A stretch of 7,472 bases of DNA from Brevundimonas sp. (GTDB lineage: Bacteria > Pseudomonadota > Alphaproteobacteria > Caulobacterales > Caulobacteraceae), in the NCBI GenBank assembly GCA_022712235.1, contig JALAGW010000360.1, forward strand, positions 1 through 7,472. Direction: 5' to 3'. Made by a program: the position numbers and the translations under genes. The notes beneath the pieces are model-generated. The model did not search any database, was not told where the DNA came from, and worked only from the letters and a program-made list of their open reading frames with translations. Below, one piece after another: positions 1 through 6,391 of the stretch (position 1 is the first letter of the stretch; each line of letters begins with the position of its first letter).

Positions 1-937
1 GCTCCAGGCCCGGCGTCACGCCGATGTGGGCCTTCTTGACGTAGATGTAGAGGCTGCGCGCCAGGGGATAGGTGCCGTCGGCGATGGTCTCGGCCGAGGG
101 GGCGACGCCGTCGATGGTCTCGGCCTTCACCGTGTCCATGTTCTGCTCCAGGAAGGAGAAGCCGAACACGCCCAGCGAACCCGGCGTGCGGGTCAAGGTC
201 TGGACGATGGCGTTGTCGTTCTCACCCGAGTCGACCCAGGCGCCGTCTTCGCGCAGGGTGTGGGTCAGGGTCTCGAAACGGGTCTTGTCGCCCTTCAGCG
301 CGGCCACGGCCGGGACCAGTTCGCCGCCCGGCGACATGCCCAGCTCCAGGAAGGCGTCGCGCGTACCCGAGGTGGGCGGCGGGCCGTAGACCTGGATGCG
401 CTGGCTCGGCAGGCCCTTGTTGACGTCGTTCCAGGTCTTGGTCGGGTTGGCGACGAAGGTCCCGTCGGGACCCGGCACTTCCTTGGCCAGACCCTCGTAG
501 AGGTCGTTCAGTTCGAAGTTGAAGCTGTTGCCGGTGCGGGCCGTGGCGATGACGATGCCGTCGAAGCCGATCTTGATCTCGACGATATCGCTGACGCCGT
601 TGGCGACGCAGCGGTCGAACTCGCTCTGCTTCATCGGACGCGAGGCGTTGGCGATGTCCGGGGTCGAGGGGCCGACGCCGGCGCAGAAGGCCTGGATGCC
701 GCCGCCGGTGCCCAGGGACTCAACACGGGGCGCCGAGCCGCCCGAGGTGCGGGCGAAGTTCTCGGCCACGCGGGTGGCGAAGGGGAAGACGGTCGAGGAA
801 CCGGCGGCCCAGATGCCCGAACGGGCCTTCTGGCTGCCGGGGGCGGCGCCGCCCTCGTTATTGCCGCAGGCGGCGAGCGCGACCAGGGCGGCGGCGCAGG
901 CCCCGAACTTGGCGGTATTTTTCAGGGAACGGATCAT
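1..937 (-). CDS. pstS: PstS-like phosphate-binding lipoprotein (partial, C-terminus off the left edge)
   Basis: Periplasmic substrate-binding protein of a phosphate ABC transporter, expected to capture inorganic phosphate and deliver it to a PstCAB-type permease. 312 residues are visible and the C-terminus is missing. The N-terminus has a lipoprotein signal ending in the lipobox L-A-A-C with Cys24, so the protein is probably membrane-anchored. Recognisable PstS features follow in order: GSSTVFPF (46-53), GTGGG (76-80), SR (99-100), GFDGIVIA (about 124-131) and TSGTRDAF (189-196), matching the phosphate-contacting Ser/Thr/Arg segments of the family. The ATG is preceded by GGAGAGG at a spacing of 8, which fixes the start. 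It lies 109 bases downstream of phnE on the same strand, so it may be read both from the phn operon and from its own promoter. No pstC, pstA or pstB is visible; they may lie off the window or elsewhere. The family call is secure, but true substrate specificity is inferred. Confidence 0.93.
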   Translation of the reverse strand, partial: MIRSLKNTAKFGACAAALVALAACGNNEGGAAPGSQKARSGIWAAGSSTVFPFATRVAENFARTSGGSAPRVESLGTGGGIQAFCAGVGPSTPDIANASRPMKQSEFDRCVANGVSDIVEIKIGFDGIVIATARTGNSFNFELNDLYEGLAKEVPGPDGTFVANPTKTWNDVNKGLPSQRIQVYGPPPTSGTRDAFLELGMSPGGELVPAVAALKGDKTRFETLTHTLREDGAWVDSGENDNAIVQTLTRTPGSLGVFGFSFLEQNMDTVKAETIDGVAPSAETIADGTYPLARSLYIYVKKAHIGVTPGLE

Positions 938-1001
938 TGGCCGGACCTCTCCAGACGTCAGTTGGAGACGCTTAGAGCAGCGAAGTGTGACGGTCCGGCC
1001 A
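938..1001 (-). repeat. 10-bp perfect inverted repeat in the pstS leader
   Basis: TGGCCGGACC at 938-947 and its exact complement GGTCCGGCCA at 992-1001 are separated by 44 bases. In the minus-strand transcript they would form a 10-bp stem whose 3' arm abuts the pstS AUG, with most of the Shine-Dalgarno in the loop. The arms could also act as DNA sites. The pairing is seen directly; a regulatory role is inferred. Confidence 0.5.
946..952 (-). promoter_or_regulatory. Strong Shine-Dalgarno of pstS
   Basis: GGAGAGG on the minus strand, 8 bases before the ATG at 937. It is the best ribosome binding site among the minus-strand genes here. The inner ones, phnD and phnE, start at stop/start overlaps. 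Its last two bases fall in the 3' arm of the 938-1001 inverted repeat. Confidence 0.7.
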
Positions 1002-1015
1002 GACCTTTGTGACAG
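987..1015 (-). promoter_or_regulatory. Possible PhoB box upstream of pstS
   Basis: On the minus strand CTGTCAC (1015-1009) is followed by CCGTCAC (993-987), exactly 22 bases on, that is two 11-base PhoB repeat units. The unit between them (GTCTGGC) matches poorly. PhoB boxes in Proteobacteria are 11-base direct repeats with a CTGTCAT-like core. The location, 50-78 bases before the pstS start, suits an activator site at the -35 position. The degenerate middle unit keeps this tentative. Confidence 0.45.
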
Positions 1016-1046
1016 TCAGAGCAAACCTCGCCCCGACCTGGTTCGA

Positions 1047-1865
1047 TTACAGCAGGCGCTTGCGCATGACCTGCGACAGGGTGTCGATCAGGGTCACGGC
1101 GATGACCACGATGATGACGATGGCCGAGACGGCCCGGAAGTTGAAGGCGTTCATGCTGTCGAACAGCACCTGGCCGATGCCGCCGGCGCCGATCAGACCC
1201 AGGACGGTGGCCGAACGGCTGTTGGACTCAAAGCGATAGAGGGCGAACGAGGTCCACAGCGGCGCCACTTGGGGGATCACGCCCCAGACGATCTCATGCA
1301 GCTTGGAGGCGCCGGTGGCGCGCACGCCCTCGACCGGCCCCTTGTCGATCGACTCGACCGCTTCGGAGAACAGCTTGGCCAGAACCCCGGCGGTGTTCAG
1401 GGTGATGGCCAGGACGCCGGCCAGGGGGCCAAGGCCCACGGCGGTGACGAACAGCAGGCCGATGACCAGGTCGGGCACCGAGCGCAGCAGGTTCATCACC
1501 CAGCGCACTGGCGTCACGACCCAAGCCGGCGCCATGTTGCGGGCGGCGGCCAGTCCCAGGGGAATGCCGAACAGGACCGCCAGGAAGGTGCCCCAAAGGG
1601 CGATCTGGACCGTTTCCCACATCTTGGCGACGAACATCTTCCAGTCGGAGAAGTCCGGGCGCAGCAGGTCATGGACGAACAGGCGGGTGCTCTCATTGCC
1701 CGAGAACAGGCGCGAGATATTGCCCAGGTCGACGGCGTCGATGCTGTAGAGCAGGACGGCGATCACGCCGCCCCAGACCAGGATGTCCATCGCCCAGGAG
1801 ACGGCGGACTTTTGCGGAGCGGCCGGAACGGCGCCCGCAGTCGAAGATACAGGCGTAGAGGTCAA
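1047..1865 (-). CDS. phnE: Phosphonate/phosphate ABC transporter permease PhnE
   Basis: Inner-membrane permease of the PhnCDE importer, 272 residues, a usual PhnE length. Hydrophobic segments are seen at about 23-42, 84-107, 125-160 and 245-263, with the binding-protein-dependent permease core between. The EAA-type cytoplasmic loop that docks on the ATPase is at about 168-199 (EAVESIDKGPVEGVRATG and on), and a GLIGAGGIG motif typical of PhnE/MetI-like permeases is at 223-231. The start is TTG, not ATG. It overlaps the phnD stop as TTGA and has TGAGG 7 bases upstream. The next in-frame ATG is residue 26, inside the first membrane segment, so TTG is preferred. Expression is probably coupled to phnD through the overlap. 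Confidence 0.92.
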   Translation of the reverse strand: MTSTPVSSTAGAVPAAPQKSAVSWAMDILVWGGVIAVLLYSIDAVDLGNISRLFSGNESTRLFVHDLLRPDFSDWKMFVAKMWETVQIALWGTFLAVLFGIPLGLAAARNMAPAWVVTPVRWVMNLLRSVPDLVIGLLFVTAVGLGPLAGVLAITLNTAGVLAKLFSEAVESIDKGPVEGVRATGASKLHEIVWGVIPQVAPLWTSFALYRFESNSRSATVLGLIGAGGIGQVLFDSMNAFNFRAVSAIVIIVVIAVTLIDTLSQVMRKRLL

Positions 1866-2869
1866 GGCTGGACCTCACGCAGGCTGCGCAGACGCTGAAG
1901 CTCGGCGGTCGCCGCGGCGGCGCCGGCCTTGTCGCCCTTGGCTTCGGCTTCGCCGCGCTTCTGGTCGGCGATCATCTCGCGGATCGGGTTCAGGTAGCTG
2001 TCGTCGGCGGCGGCGAAGCGCGAATACTCCAGACCAGCCAGAACCTTGCGCTGACGCTCGGCTTCCGGGCCTTCGCCCTGGCCATAGGTCAGGAAGAAGC
2101 TGCGGATCTTTTCCTTCAGCGCGGGATCGAGATCTTCACGCACGACGATGCCGCTCTCGGGGATCGGCGGCGAGACCCAGATCTCCTCGATCTGATCGGC
2201 CAGCTGCGGATTCTCGCGGCGGATGAAGATGGTGTTGACGCTGTTCGAGGTCGCCACGTCGATCACGCCCGTGGCCACGCCGAAGGCGTTGGCCTGATGG
2301 TTGGCCGAACGCACCGTCTTGAAGCACTGCGACGGCACGACGCCGCGCGCGTTGAACAGGAAGGTCATGGGCGCCAGGGTGCCCGAGGTCGACTGGGCGT
2401 CGCCGATGCCGAAATTGTATTGCTTGCCGCAGGCCAGCACCGTGTCCAGCGTGATGCCCGAGCCCTTCTTGACGATCAGGGTCGATTGATAGCTGTCCAG
2501 GCCTTCGCGATTGACCGTGCGGGCGATGACCTCGGCGTTGGCGCGGTCGATGGCCTCGACCTCGGGCTTGGCCGAGAACCAGCCCACCTGCGTGTGGTTG
2601 CCGCGCATGGCCTCGACCAGAACCGTGTAGTTCGAGCCGAAATAGGGCTTCACCGGCACGCCGATCGACTTGGACATGTCGTCCAGCAGCGGCTGCCACA
2701 GAGGGCCCGACGAGGCCTGACCTTCAGCCGACAGAATGGAGAAGGTGATTTCGGTCGGAGCGGCGCCCGAGGCCTTGTCTTCGCCCTTACCGCAGGCCGC
2801 GAGGCCCAAAGTCAGGGCGGCGACGGCGGCGACGCCGAGCAGGCGGCGGGTGATGGGGGTGCGGGTCAT
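1862..2869 (-). CDS. phnD: Phosphonate/phosphite/phosphate-binding lipoprotein PhnD
   Basis: Periplasmic binding component of the PhnCDE importer, 335 residues. It has a signal with twin Arg at positions 8-9 and lipobox L-A-A-C, lipid-modified Cys26. PhnD-family features: FSILSAEGQ near 43-51, WQPLLDDMSKSIGVPVKPYFGSNY at 58-81, a STSGT ligand loop at 160-164, and GVIDVATSNS (201-210) with an acidic residue at 204 in a place where PhnD proteins contact the ligand amino group. Two Cys of the mature domain, 147 and 182, could form a disulfide. The C-terminal 35 residues are Ala/Glu/Lys/Arg-rich and probably helical. The start overlaps the phnC stop as ATGA. The ligand is not settled by sequence: PhnD relatives bind phosphonates, phosphite or phosphate, and no phosphonate-degrading gene is in view. 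Confidence 0.93.
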   Translation of the reverse strand: MTRTPITRRLLGVAAVAALTLGLAACGKGEDKASGAAPTEITFSILSAEGQASSGPLWQPLLDDMSKSIGVPVKPYFGSNYTVLVEAMRGNHTQVGWFSAKPEVEAIDRANAEVIARTVNREGLDSYQSTLIVKKGSGITLDTVLACGKQYNFGIGDAQSTSGTLAPMTFLFNARGVVPSQCFKTVRSANHQANAFGVATGVIDVATSNSVNTIFIRRENPQLADQIEEIWVSPPIPESGIVVREDLDPALKEKIRSFFLTYGQGEGPEAERQRKVLAGLEYSRFAAADDSYLNPIREMIADQKRGEAEAKGDKAGAAAATAELQRLRSLREVQP

Positions 2870-3663
2870 GCCTTGGCTTCCCAGAACGCGTCCTCGTATT
2901 CGGGACCGTAGATTTCAATCAGACGCTTGGAGTCCAGACCGGTCGAGGGGCCATCATAGACCACCTTGCCCTTCTGCAGGGCGATGACGCGGTCGCAGTA
3001 GCGGATGGCGTAGTCGACCTGGTGCAGGGTGACGATCACGCCCATGCCGTCGCGCTTGTTCAGCTCGACCAGCAGTTCCATGACCTTGCGGGCCGAGACG
3101 GGGTCAAGCGAGGCGACTGGCTCGTCGGCCAGGATGGCCTGCGCGCCCTGGACGATGGCGCGGGCGATGGCGCCGCGCTGCTGCTGACCGCCCGACAGGG
3201 TGTTGGCGCGCTGAGCGGCGTAGTCGGACACGCCGACCCGGTGCAGGGCCGCCATGGCCCGCTCACGATCCGCCTTCGGCCAGACGCCGAAGATCCCGCG
3301 CCAGCCAGGCAAACGGCCGAGCGCCCCCAGCATGACGTTAGAGAAGAGCGACAGCCGTCCCACCAGATTGAACTGCTGGAAGATCATGCCCAGACGGCCG
3401 CGCGCCTTGCGCACGGCGCCGGTGATGCGGCCGTTCTGCTGAACGGTCTCGCCGAACACCTGGATCGTTCCCTTGCCGGGGTCGATGGGGTGCAGGCCGG
3501 TGATGGAGCGCAGCAGGGTGGACTTGCCCGATCCGGACGGACCGATCAGGGCGACCATCTCGCCGGCGGCCACTTCGACGGACACGCCGTCGAGCGCCTT
3601 CCTGGCTCCGTAGGTCTTCGACACATCCCTTACGGACGCGACGGCGGCGGTTGAAGAACTCAT
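2866..3663 (-). CDS. phnC: Phosphonate/phosphate ABC transporter ATPase PhnC
   Basis: Cytoplasmic ATPase that powers the PhnCDE importer. From the ATG at 3663 it has 265 residues, normal for PhnC. All nucleotide-binding motifs are present: Walker A GPSGSGKST (41-49), Q-loop FQQFN (95-99), signature LSGGQQQRG (156-164), Walker B ILADEP (177-182), D-loop SLD (185-187) and the switch His214. It is the first gene of the minus-strand operon and ends in an ATGA overlap with phnD. An upstream in-frame ATG at 3738 would add 25 residues (MPLRLVETRVARH and on) that resemble no ABC domain. Neither start has a good Shine-Dalgarno. The shorter form is chosen on family length; translation from 3738 cannot be excluded. 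Confidence 0.93.
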   Translation of the reverse strand: MSSSTAAVASVRDVSKTYGARKALDGVSVEVAAGEMVALIGPSGSGKSTLLRSITGLHPIDPGKGTIQVFGETVQQNGRITGAVRKARGRLGMIFQQFNLVGRLSLFSNVMLGALGRLPGWRGIFGVWPKADRERAMAALHRVGVSDYAAQRANTLSGGQQQRGAIARAIVQGAQAILADEPVASLDPVSARKVMELLVELNKRDGMGVIVTLHQVDYAIRYCDRVIALQKGKVVYDGPSTGLDSKRLIEIYGPEYEDAFWEAKA

Positions 3664-3936
3664 GAACCCGTGGGTGGCGGTTGCAACAGGGGGCGCCGCA
3701 TGACGCGCCACGCGCGTTTCGACAAGTCTTAATGGCATGGCTGCGTCGATTTCGTCCAGTCTGAGGCCCCGACGCGCCGGTTCCCCTGTGGACGGGATGT
3801 GGATGGAGCCACGAAATTACCACTTTACATGACGGCCGCGCATCCCTACATCGCGCGTTCCGGCGGACCCCGTGGTCTAACCGTTAAGCGCTGCTAACGC
3901 CGGTCTGGGTTAACAATTAGCAGGGGGTTACGTGAA
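3664..3936. promoter_or_regulatory. Divergent intergenic region between phnC and the decarboxylase gene
   Basis: 273 bases that must hold the phnC promoter (leftward) and probably the decarboxylase promoter (rightward). It is AT-richer than its flanks around 3811-3830 and 3876-3930. On the minus strand CCGTCAT at 3835-3829, followed by AT-rich sequence, resembles one PhoB half-site, but no second heptamer at 11 or 22 bases was found. On the plus strand GGTCT...GTTAA occurs twice (3874-3887 and 3902-3913), an imperfect direct repeat that includes the palindrome GTTAAC at 3909-3914. No confident -35/-10 pair was recognised in either direction. No gene is evident here, apart from the possible phnC extension up to 3738. 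Confidence 0.5.
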
Positions 3937-3960
3937 TTGCGCACGTACCAACTTCCCCTG
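3891..3960 (+). promoter_or_regulatory. Candidate RNA switch at the decarboxylase translation start
   Basis: Two mutually exclusive helices can be drawn. Helix A pairs CTGCTAA (3891-3897) with TTAGCAG (3917-3923), 7 bp. Helix B pairs CAGGGG (3921-3926) with CCCCTG (3955-3960), 6 bp, and encloses a second 6-bp helix TACGTG (3929-3934) with CACGTA (3942-3947) whose 7-base loop holds the TTG start. Helix B buries the Shine-Dalgarno AGGGGG (3922-3927). Helix A takes its first two bases and thereby blocks B. Alphaproteobacterial ornithine decarboxylase genes are known to carry a conserved leader RNA (the speF motif, Rfam). Whether this is a form of it cannot be judged by eye. Confidence 0.4.
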
Positions 3961-5199
3961 GACCTGGTCCGTGAGCGGTCCCCTGAACGTCCCGTCGCCC
4001 TCGTGCGACCGCGTTCGGTTTCCGTAGCGGCGCGCTGGTTCCAGGATAATCTGAAAGCCGACGTCTTCTATGCAGTGAAGGCGAACCCCTCGCGCTGGGT
4101 CATCGAGACCCTGGTCGAGCAGGGCGTCAACGCCTTTGACGTGGCCTCTCTGGCTGAGATCGAGCTGGTCCGCTCGGTCAGCCCGAACGCGCGTCTGGCC
4201 TTCATGCACCCGGTCAAGAGCCGCGGCGCGATCCGTGCGGCCTACGCTGATCACGGCGTGCGCACCTTCGTGCTCGACAGCCACGACGAGCTGCAGAAGA
4301 TCATCGAGGCGACCGACAACGCCGACGACCTGAATCTGGTCGTGCGCATGGCCGTCTCGGCCGACGGCGCGGCCTATTCCCTGTCGGGCAAGTTCGGCGT
4401 CTCGCCGGACCAGGCTCCCGCCCTGCTGCTGGCCGTGCGCCAGGCGGTTCAGGACGGCCTAATGGGCGTCAGCTTCCACGTCGGTTCGCAATGCATGCGT
4501 CCCTCGGCCTATGAAGCCGCCATGTCGCAGGTCGGCCGCGCCATCAAGAAGGCGGGCGTCTTCGTCGACATCGTCGACGTCGGCGGCGGCTTCCCGTCGG
4601 TCTATCCGGGCATGGTCCCGCCGGACCTGAGCGAATACGCCGACGCCATTCACCGCGGCTTCAACGAAATGCCGGTGTCCGAAACGACCGAGCTGTGGTG
4701 CGAACCCGGCCGGGCCCTGGTGGCCGAGTCGTCGTCGGTGTTGTGCCGCGTGGACCTGCGCAAGGGCGACGCTCTGTATCTGAACGACGGATCCTACGGT
4801 TCGCTGTTCGACGCCACCCACTCGCGCTGGCCCTTCCCGACCAAGCTGGTCCGGGACGGCGACAGCTCGCGCGAGCTGAAGCCCTTCCGCTTCTACGGCC
4901 CGACCTGCGACAGCATCGACCACATGCCCGGCCCGTTCTGGCTGCCGGCCGATGTGCAGGAAGGCGACTTCATCGAGATCGGCATGCTGGGCGCCTATGG
5001 CGTGGCCATGACGACGGGTTTCAACGGCTATGGCGAGCACGAGATCGCCGCGGTCGAGGACGCCCCGATGGCTTCGCTCTATGGCCTGGCCCCGCGTTCG
5101 ATCCCCACGGTCCGCACCTCGGCCGAGGAAGCCGCCCGCAAGGTCGTCCGCCTGTCGCGTCCCAAGGGCAAGGCTGGCGCGCGCAAGCGCAAGCGCTGA
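3937..5199 (+). CDS. PLP-dependent ornithine (or lysine) decarboxylase, alanine-racemase fold
   Basis: Cytoplasmic enzyme removing CO2 from ornithine to give putrescine (or from lysine to give cadaverine), 420 residues, typical for group IV decarboxylases. An N-terminal TIM barrel carries YAVKAN with the PLP lysine Lys48, KFG (152-154), FHVGSQ with His181, VGGGFP with the phosphate-binding glycines 216-218, and CEPGRA (255-260). The C-terminal beta domain carries NDGSYGS (283-289) and the cross-subunit GPTCDS with Cys324 and Asp325, the catalytic pair of ODC. LGAYGVAMTTGFNGY (351-365) is also typical. The last residues form a basic tail (KGKAGARKRKR). The start is TTG with AGGGGG 9 bases upstream; no ATG or GTG lies upstream in frame. 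A DHS-like gene follows, so putrescine is the likelier product, but ornithine versus lysine preference is not decided by the sequence. Confidence 0.93.
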   Translation: MRTYQLPLDLVRERSPERPVALVRPRSVSVAARWFQDNLKADVFYAVKANPSRWVIETLVEQGVNAFDVASLAEIELVRSVSPNARLAFMHPVKSRGAIRAAYADHGVRTFVLDSHDELQKIIEATDNADDLNLVVRMAVSADGAAYSLSGKFGVSPDQAPALLLAVRQAVQDGLMGVSFHVGSQCMRPSAYEAAMSQVGRAIKKAGVFVDIVDVGGGFPSVYPGMVPPDLSEYADAIHRGFNEMPVSETTELWCEPGRALVAESSSVLCRVDLRKGDALYLNDGSYGSLFDATHSRWPFPTKLVRDGDSSRELKPFRFYGPTCDSIDHMPGPFWLPADVQEGDFIEIGMLGAYGVAMTTGFNGYGEHEIAAVEDAPMASLYGLAPRSIPTVRTSAEEAARKVVRLSRPKGKAGARKRKR

Positions 5200-5240
5200 T
5201 CGCCTGACCCAGAACCGTCTTCGGACGTTGGTATGAGATC

Positions 5241-5274
5241 CGCAGCGGCCCGTCGCTCCGTCCGGGCCGCTGCG
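5241..5274 (+). other. Perfect 12-bp hairpin between decarboxylase and DHS-like genes
   Basis: CGCAGCGGCCCG (5241-5252) pairs fully with CGGGCCGCTGCG (5263-5274) around a 10-base loop. The 118-base gap around it has no other clear element, and no U-run follows the stem. It is therefore more likely an mRNA stability or processing element, or a partial attenuator, than an intrinsic terminator. It is symmetric, so a role on DNA is also possible. Confidence 0.55.
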
Positions 5275-5317
5275 ACTGCTTGACGACGGGCGCTCATATC
5301 CCACGGAAACCGCCGAA

Positions 5318-6370
5318 ATGAACGCTCCCGTTCAGTCAAACCAGAAGGCTGCGCTGCTTCAGAACACCGTCGAGCATGTCGACATGACCAGCTTCGACGC
5401 CCGTCCGATCATCGACAGCATGCGCAAGATGTCCTTCAGCTCGCGTGACACGGCTCGCGCCGCCGACATCTTCAACATGGCCCTTGAGGACAAGGACTGC
5501 TCGCCCTGGCTCATTCTGGCCGGTTCGACCTCGGCGGGCGGCTGCATGCATGTCTATCGAGACATGGTGAAGTTCGGCATGGTCGACGCCGTCGTCGCCA
5601 CCGGCGCCTCGATCGTGGACATGGACTTCTTCGAGGCCCTGGGCTTCAAGCACTATCAGGCCGCTGGCGAGGTGGACGACAACGTCCTGCGCGACAACTA
5701 CATCGACCGCATCTACGACACCTACATCGACGAGGAAGAACTCCAGGCCTGCGACCACACCATTCTGGAGATCGCCAACCGTCTGGAGCCGCGCGGCTAT
5801 TCCAGCCGCGAGTTCATCTGGGAGATGGGCAAGTGGCTGTCGGAGGGCAACGCCAGGAAGCCCGGCTCGCTGATTCAGACCGCCTATGAAGAGGGCGTGC
5901 CGATCTTCTGCCCGGCTTTCGTCGACAGCTCCGCCGGCTTCGGCCTGGTCAAGCACCAGAAGGAGCGCGCGGCTGCCGGCCTGCCCTATCTGATGCTGGA
6001 CGCCATCGCCGACTTCCGCGAGCTGACCGATATCAAGATCGCCGCGGGCGTGACCGGCCTGTTCATGGTCGGCGGCGGCGTGCCCAAGAACTTCGCCCAG
6101 GACACCGTCGTCTGCGCCGAAATCCTGGGCGTGGAGGCCGAGATGCACCGCTATGCGGTCCAGATCACCGTCGCCGACGTGCGCGACGGCGCCTGCTCCT
6201 CCTCGACGCTGAAGGAGGCGGCGTCGTGGGGCAAGGTGCAGACCACGCACGAGCAAATGGTCTTCGCCGAAGCCACCACGGTCGTGCCGCTGATCGGCTC
6301 GGACGCCTGGCATCGTGGCGCCTGGAAGACCCGCGAGAAGCGCCGCTGGAACAAGCTGTTCGGGAAATAG
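5318..6370 (+). CDS. Deoxyhypusine synthase-like protein, probable homospermidine-type synthase
   Basis: NAD-dependent aminobutyl-transfer family (deoxyhypusine synthase fold), 350 residues. Family landmarks: STSAGG (70-75), ATGASIVDMDF (94-104), PIFCPAFVDSSAG (195-207), GLFMVGGGVPKN (247-258) and EAASWGK (300-306), whose Lys306 corresponds to the lysine forming the enzyme-imine intermediate in eukaryotic DHS (Lys329 in human). Bacteria lack eIF5A, so protein hypusination is not expected. A small amine such as putrescine is the likely acceptor, giving sym-homospermidine. Several spermidine-contact residues of human DHS are replaced here, so the exact reaction is uncertain. The ATG has only a weak ACGGAA 9 bases upstream. 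The gene lies 118 bases after the decarboxylase on the same strand, with a hairpin between, and is followed by a terminator, so the two probably form one operon for polyamine synthesis. Confidence 0.88.
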   Translation: MNAPVQSNQKAALLQNTVEHVDMTSFDARPIIDSMRKMSFSSRDTARAADIFNMALEDKDCSPWLILAGSTSAGGCMHVYRDMVKFGMVDAVVATGASIVDMDFFEALGFKHYQAAGEVDDNVLRDNYIDRIYDTYIDEEELQACDHTILEIANRLEPRGYSSREFIWEMGKWLSEGNARKPGSLIQTAYEEGVPIFCPAFVDSSAGFGLVKHQKERAAAGLPYLMLDAIADFRELTDIKIAAGVTGLFMVGGGVPKNFAQDTVVCAEILGVEAEMHRYAVQITVADVRDGACSSSTLKEAASWGKVQTTHEQMVFAEATTVVPLIGSDAWHRGAWKTREKRRWNKLFGK

Positions 6371-6391
6371 CAAACCATTCGGTTGCGGATC

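Noticed and set aside
26..1012. Open frame on the plus strand opposite pstS
   Set aside because: Antisense shadow: low-complexity Gly/Ala/Arg/Val protein, while the minus strand encodes a clear PstS.
1096..1125. Repetitive GATGAC/GATGATGAC tract
   Set aside because: It encodes the Ile/Val-rich membrane segment near the C-terminus of PhnE; codon repetition explains it.
519..1898. Long open frame on the plus strand (459 codons)
   Set aside because: It runs antisense across the start of pstS, the intergenic gap and all of phnE. The protein has no recognisable domain and has the biased composition expected of a shadow frame in GC-rich DNA.
3829..3835. Full PhoB box in front of phnC
   Set aside because: Only one CCGTCAT half-site was found; positions 11 and 22 bases away do not match, so a full box is not claimed.
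3883..3914. Cluster of TTAA/TAAC elements resembling CtrA sites
   Set aside because: No pair has the TTAA-N7-TTAA spacing; the best candidate, TTAA(N7)TAAC at 3884-3898, has an imperfect second half. The repeats are better described as part of the leader structure or as simple direct repeats.
5241..5274. Intrinsic terminator between decarboxylase and DHS-like gene
   Set aside because: Strong stem but no U-run afterwards, and the downstream gene has no evident promoter of its own. Kept as a hairpin of unknown role.
4459..5304. Open minus-strand frame opposite the decarboxylase
   Set aside because: Shadow of a well-supported gene with catalytic motifs on the plus strand; no domain of its own.
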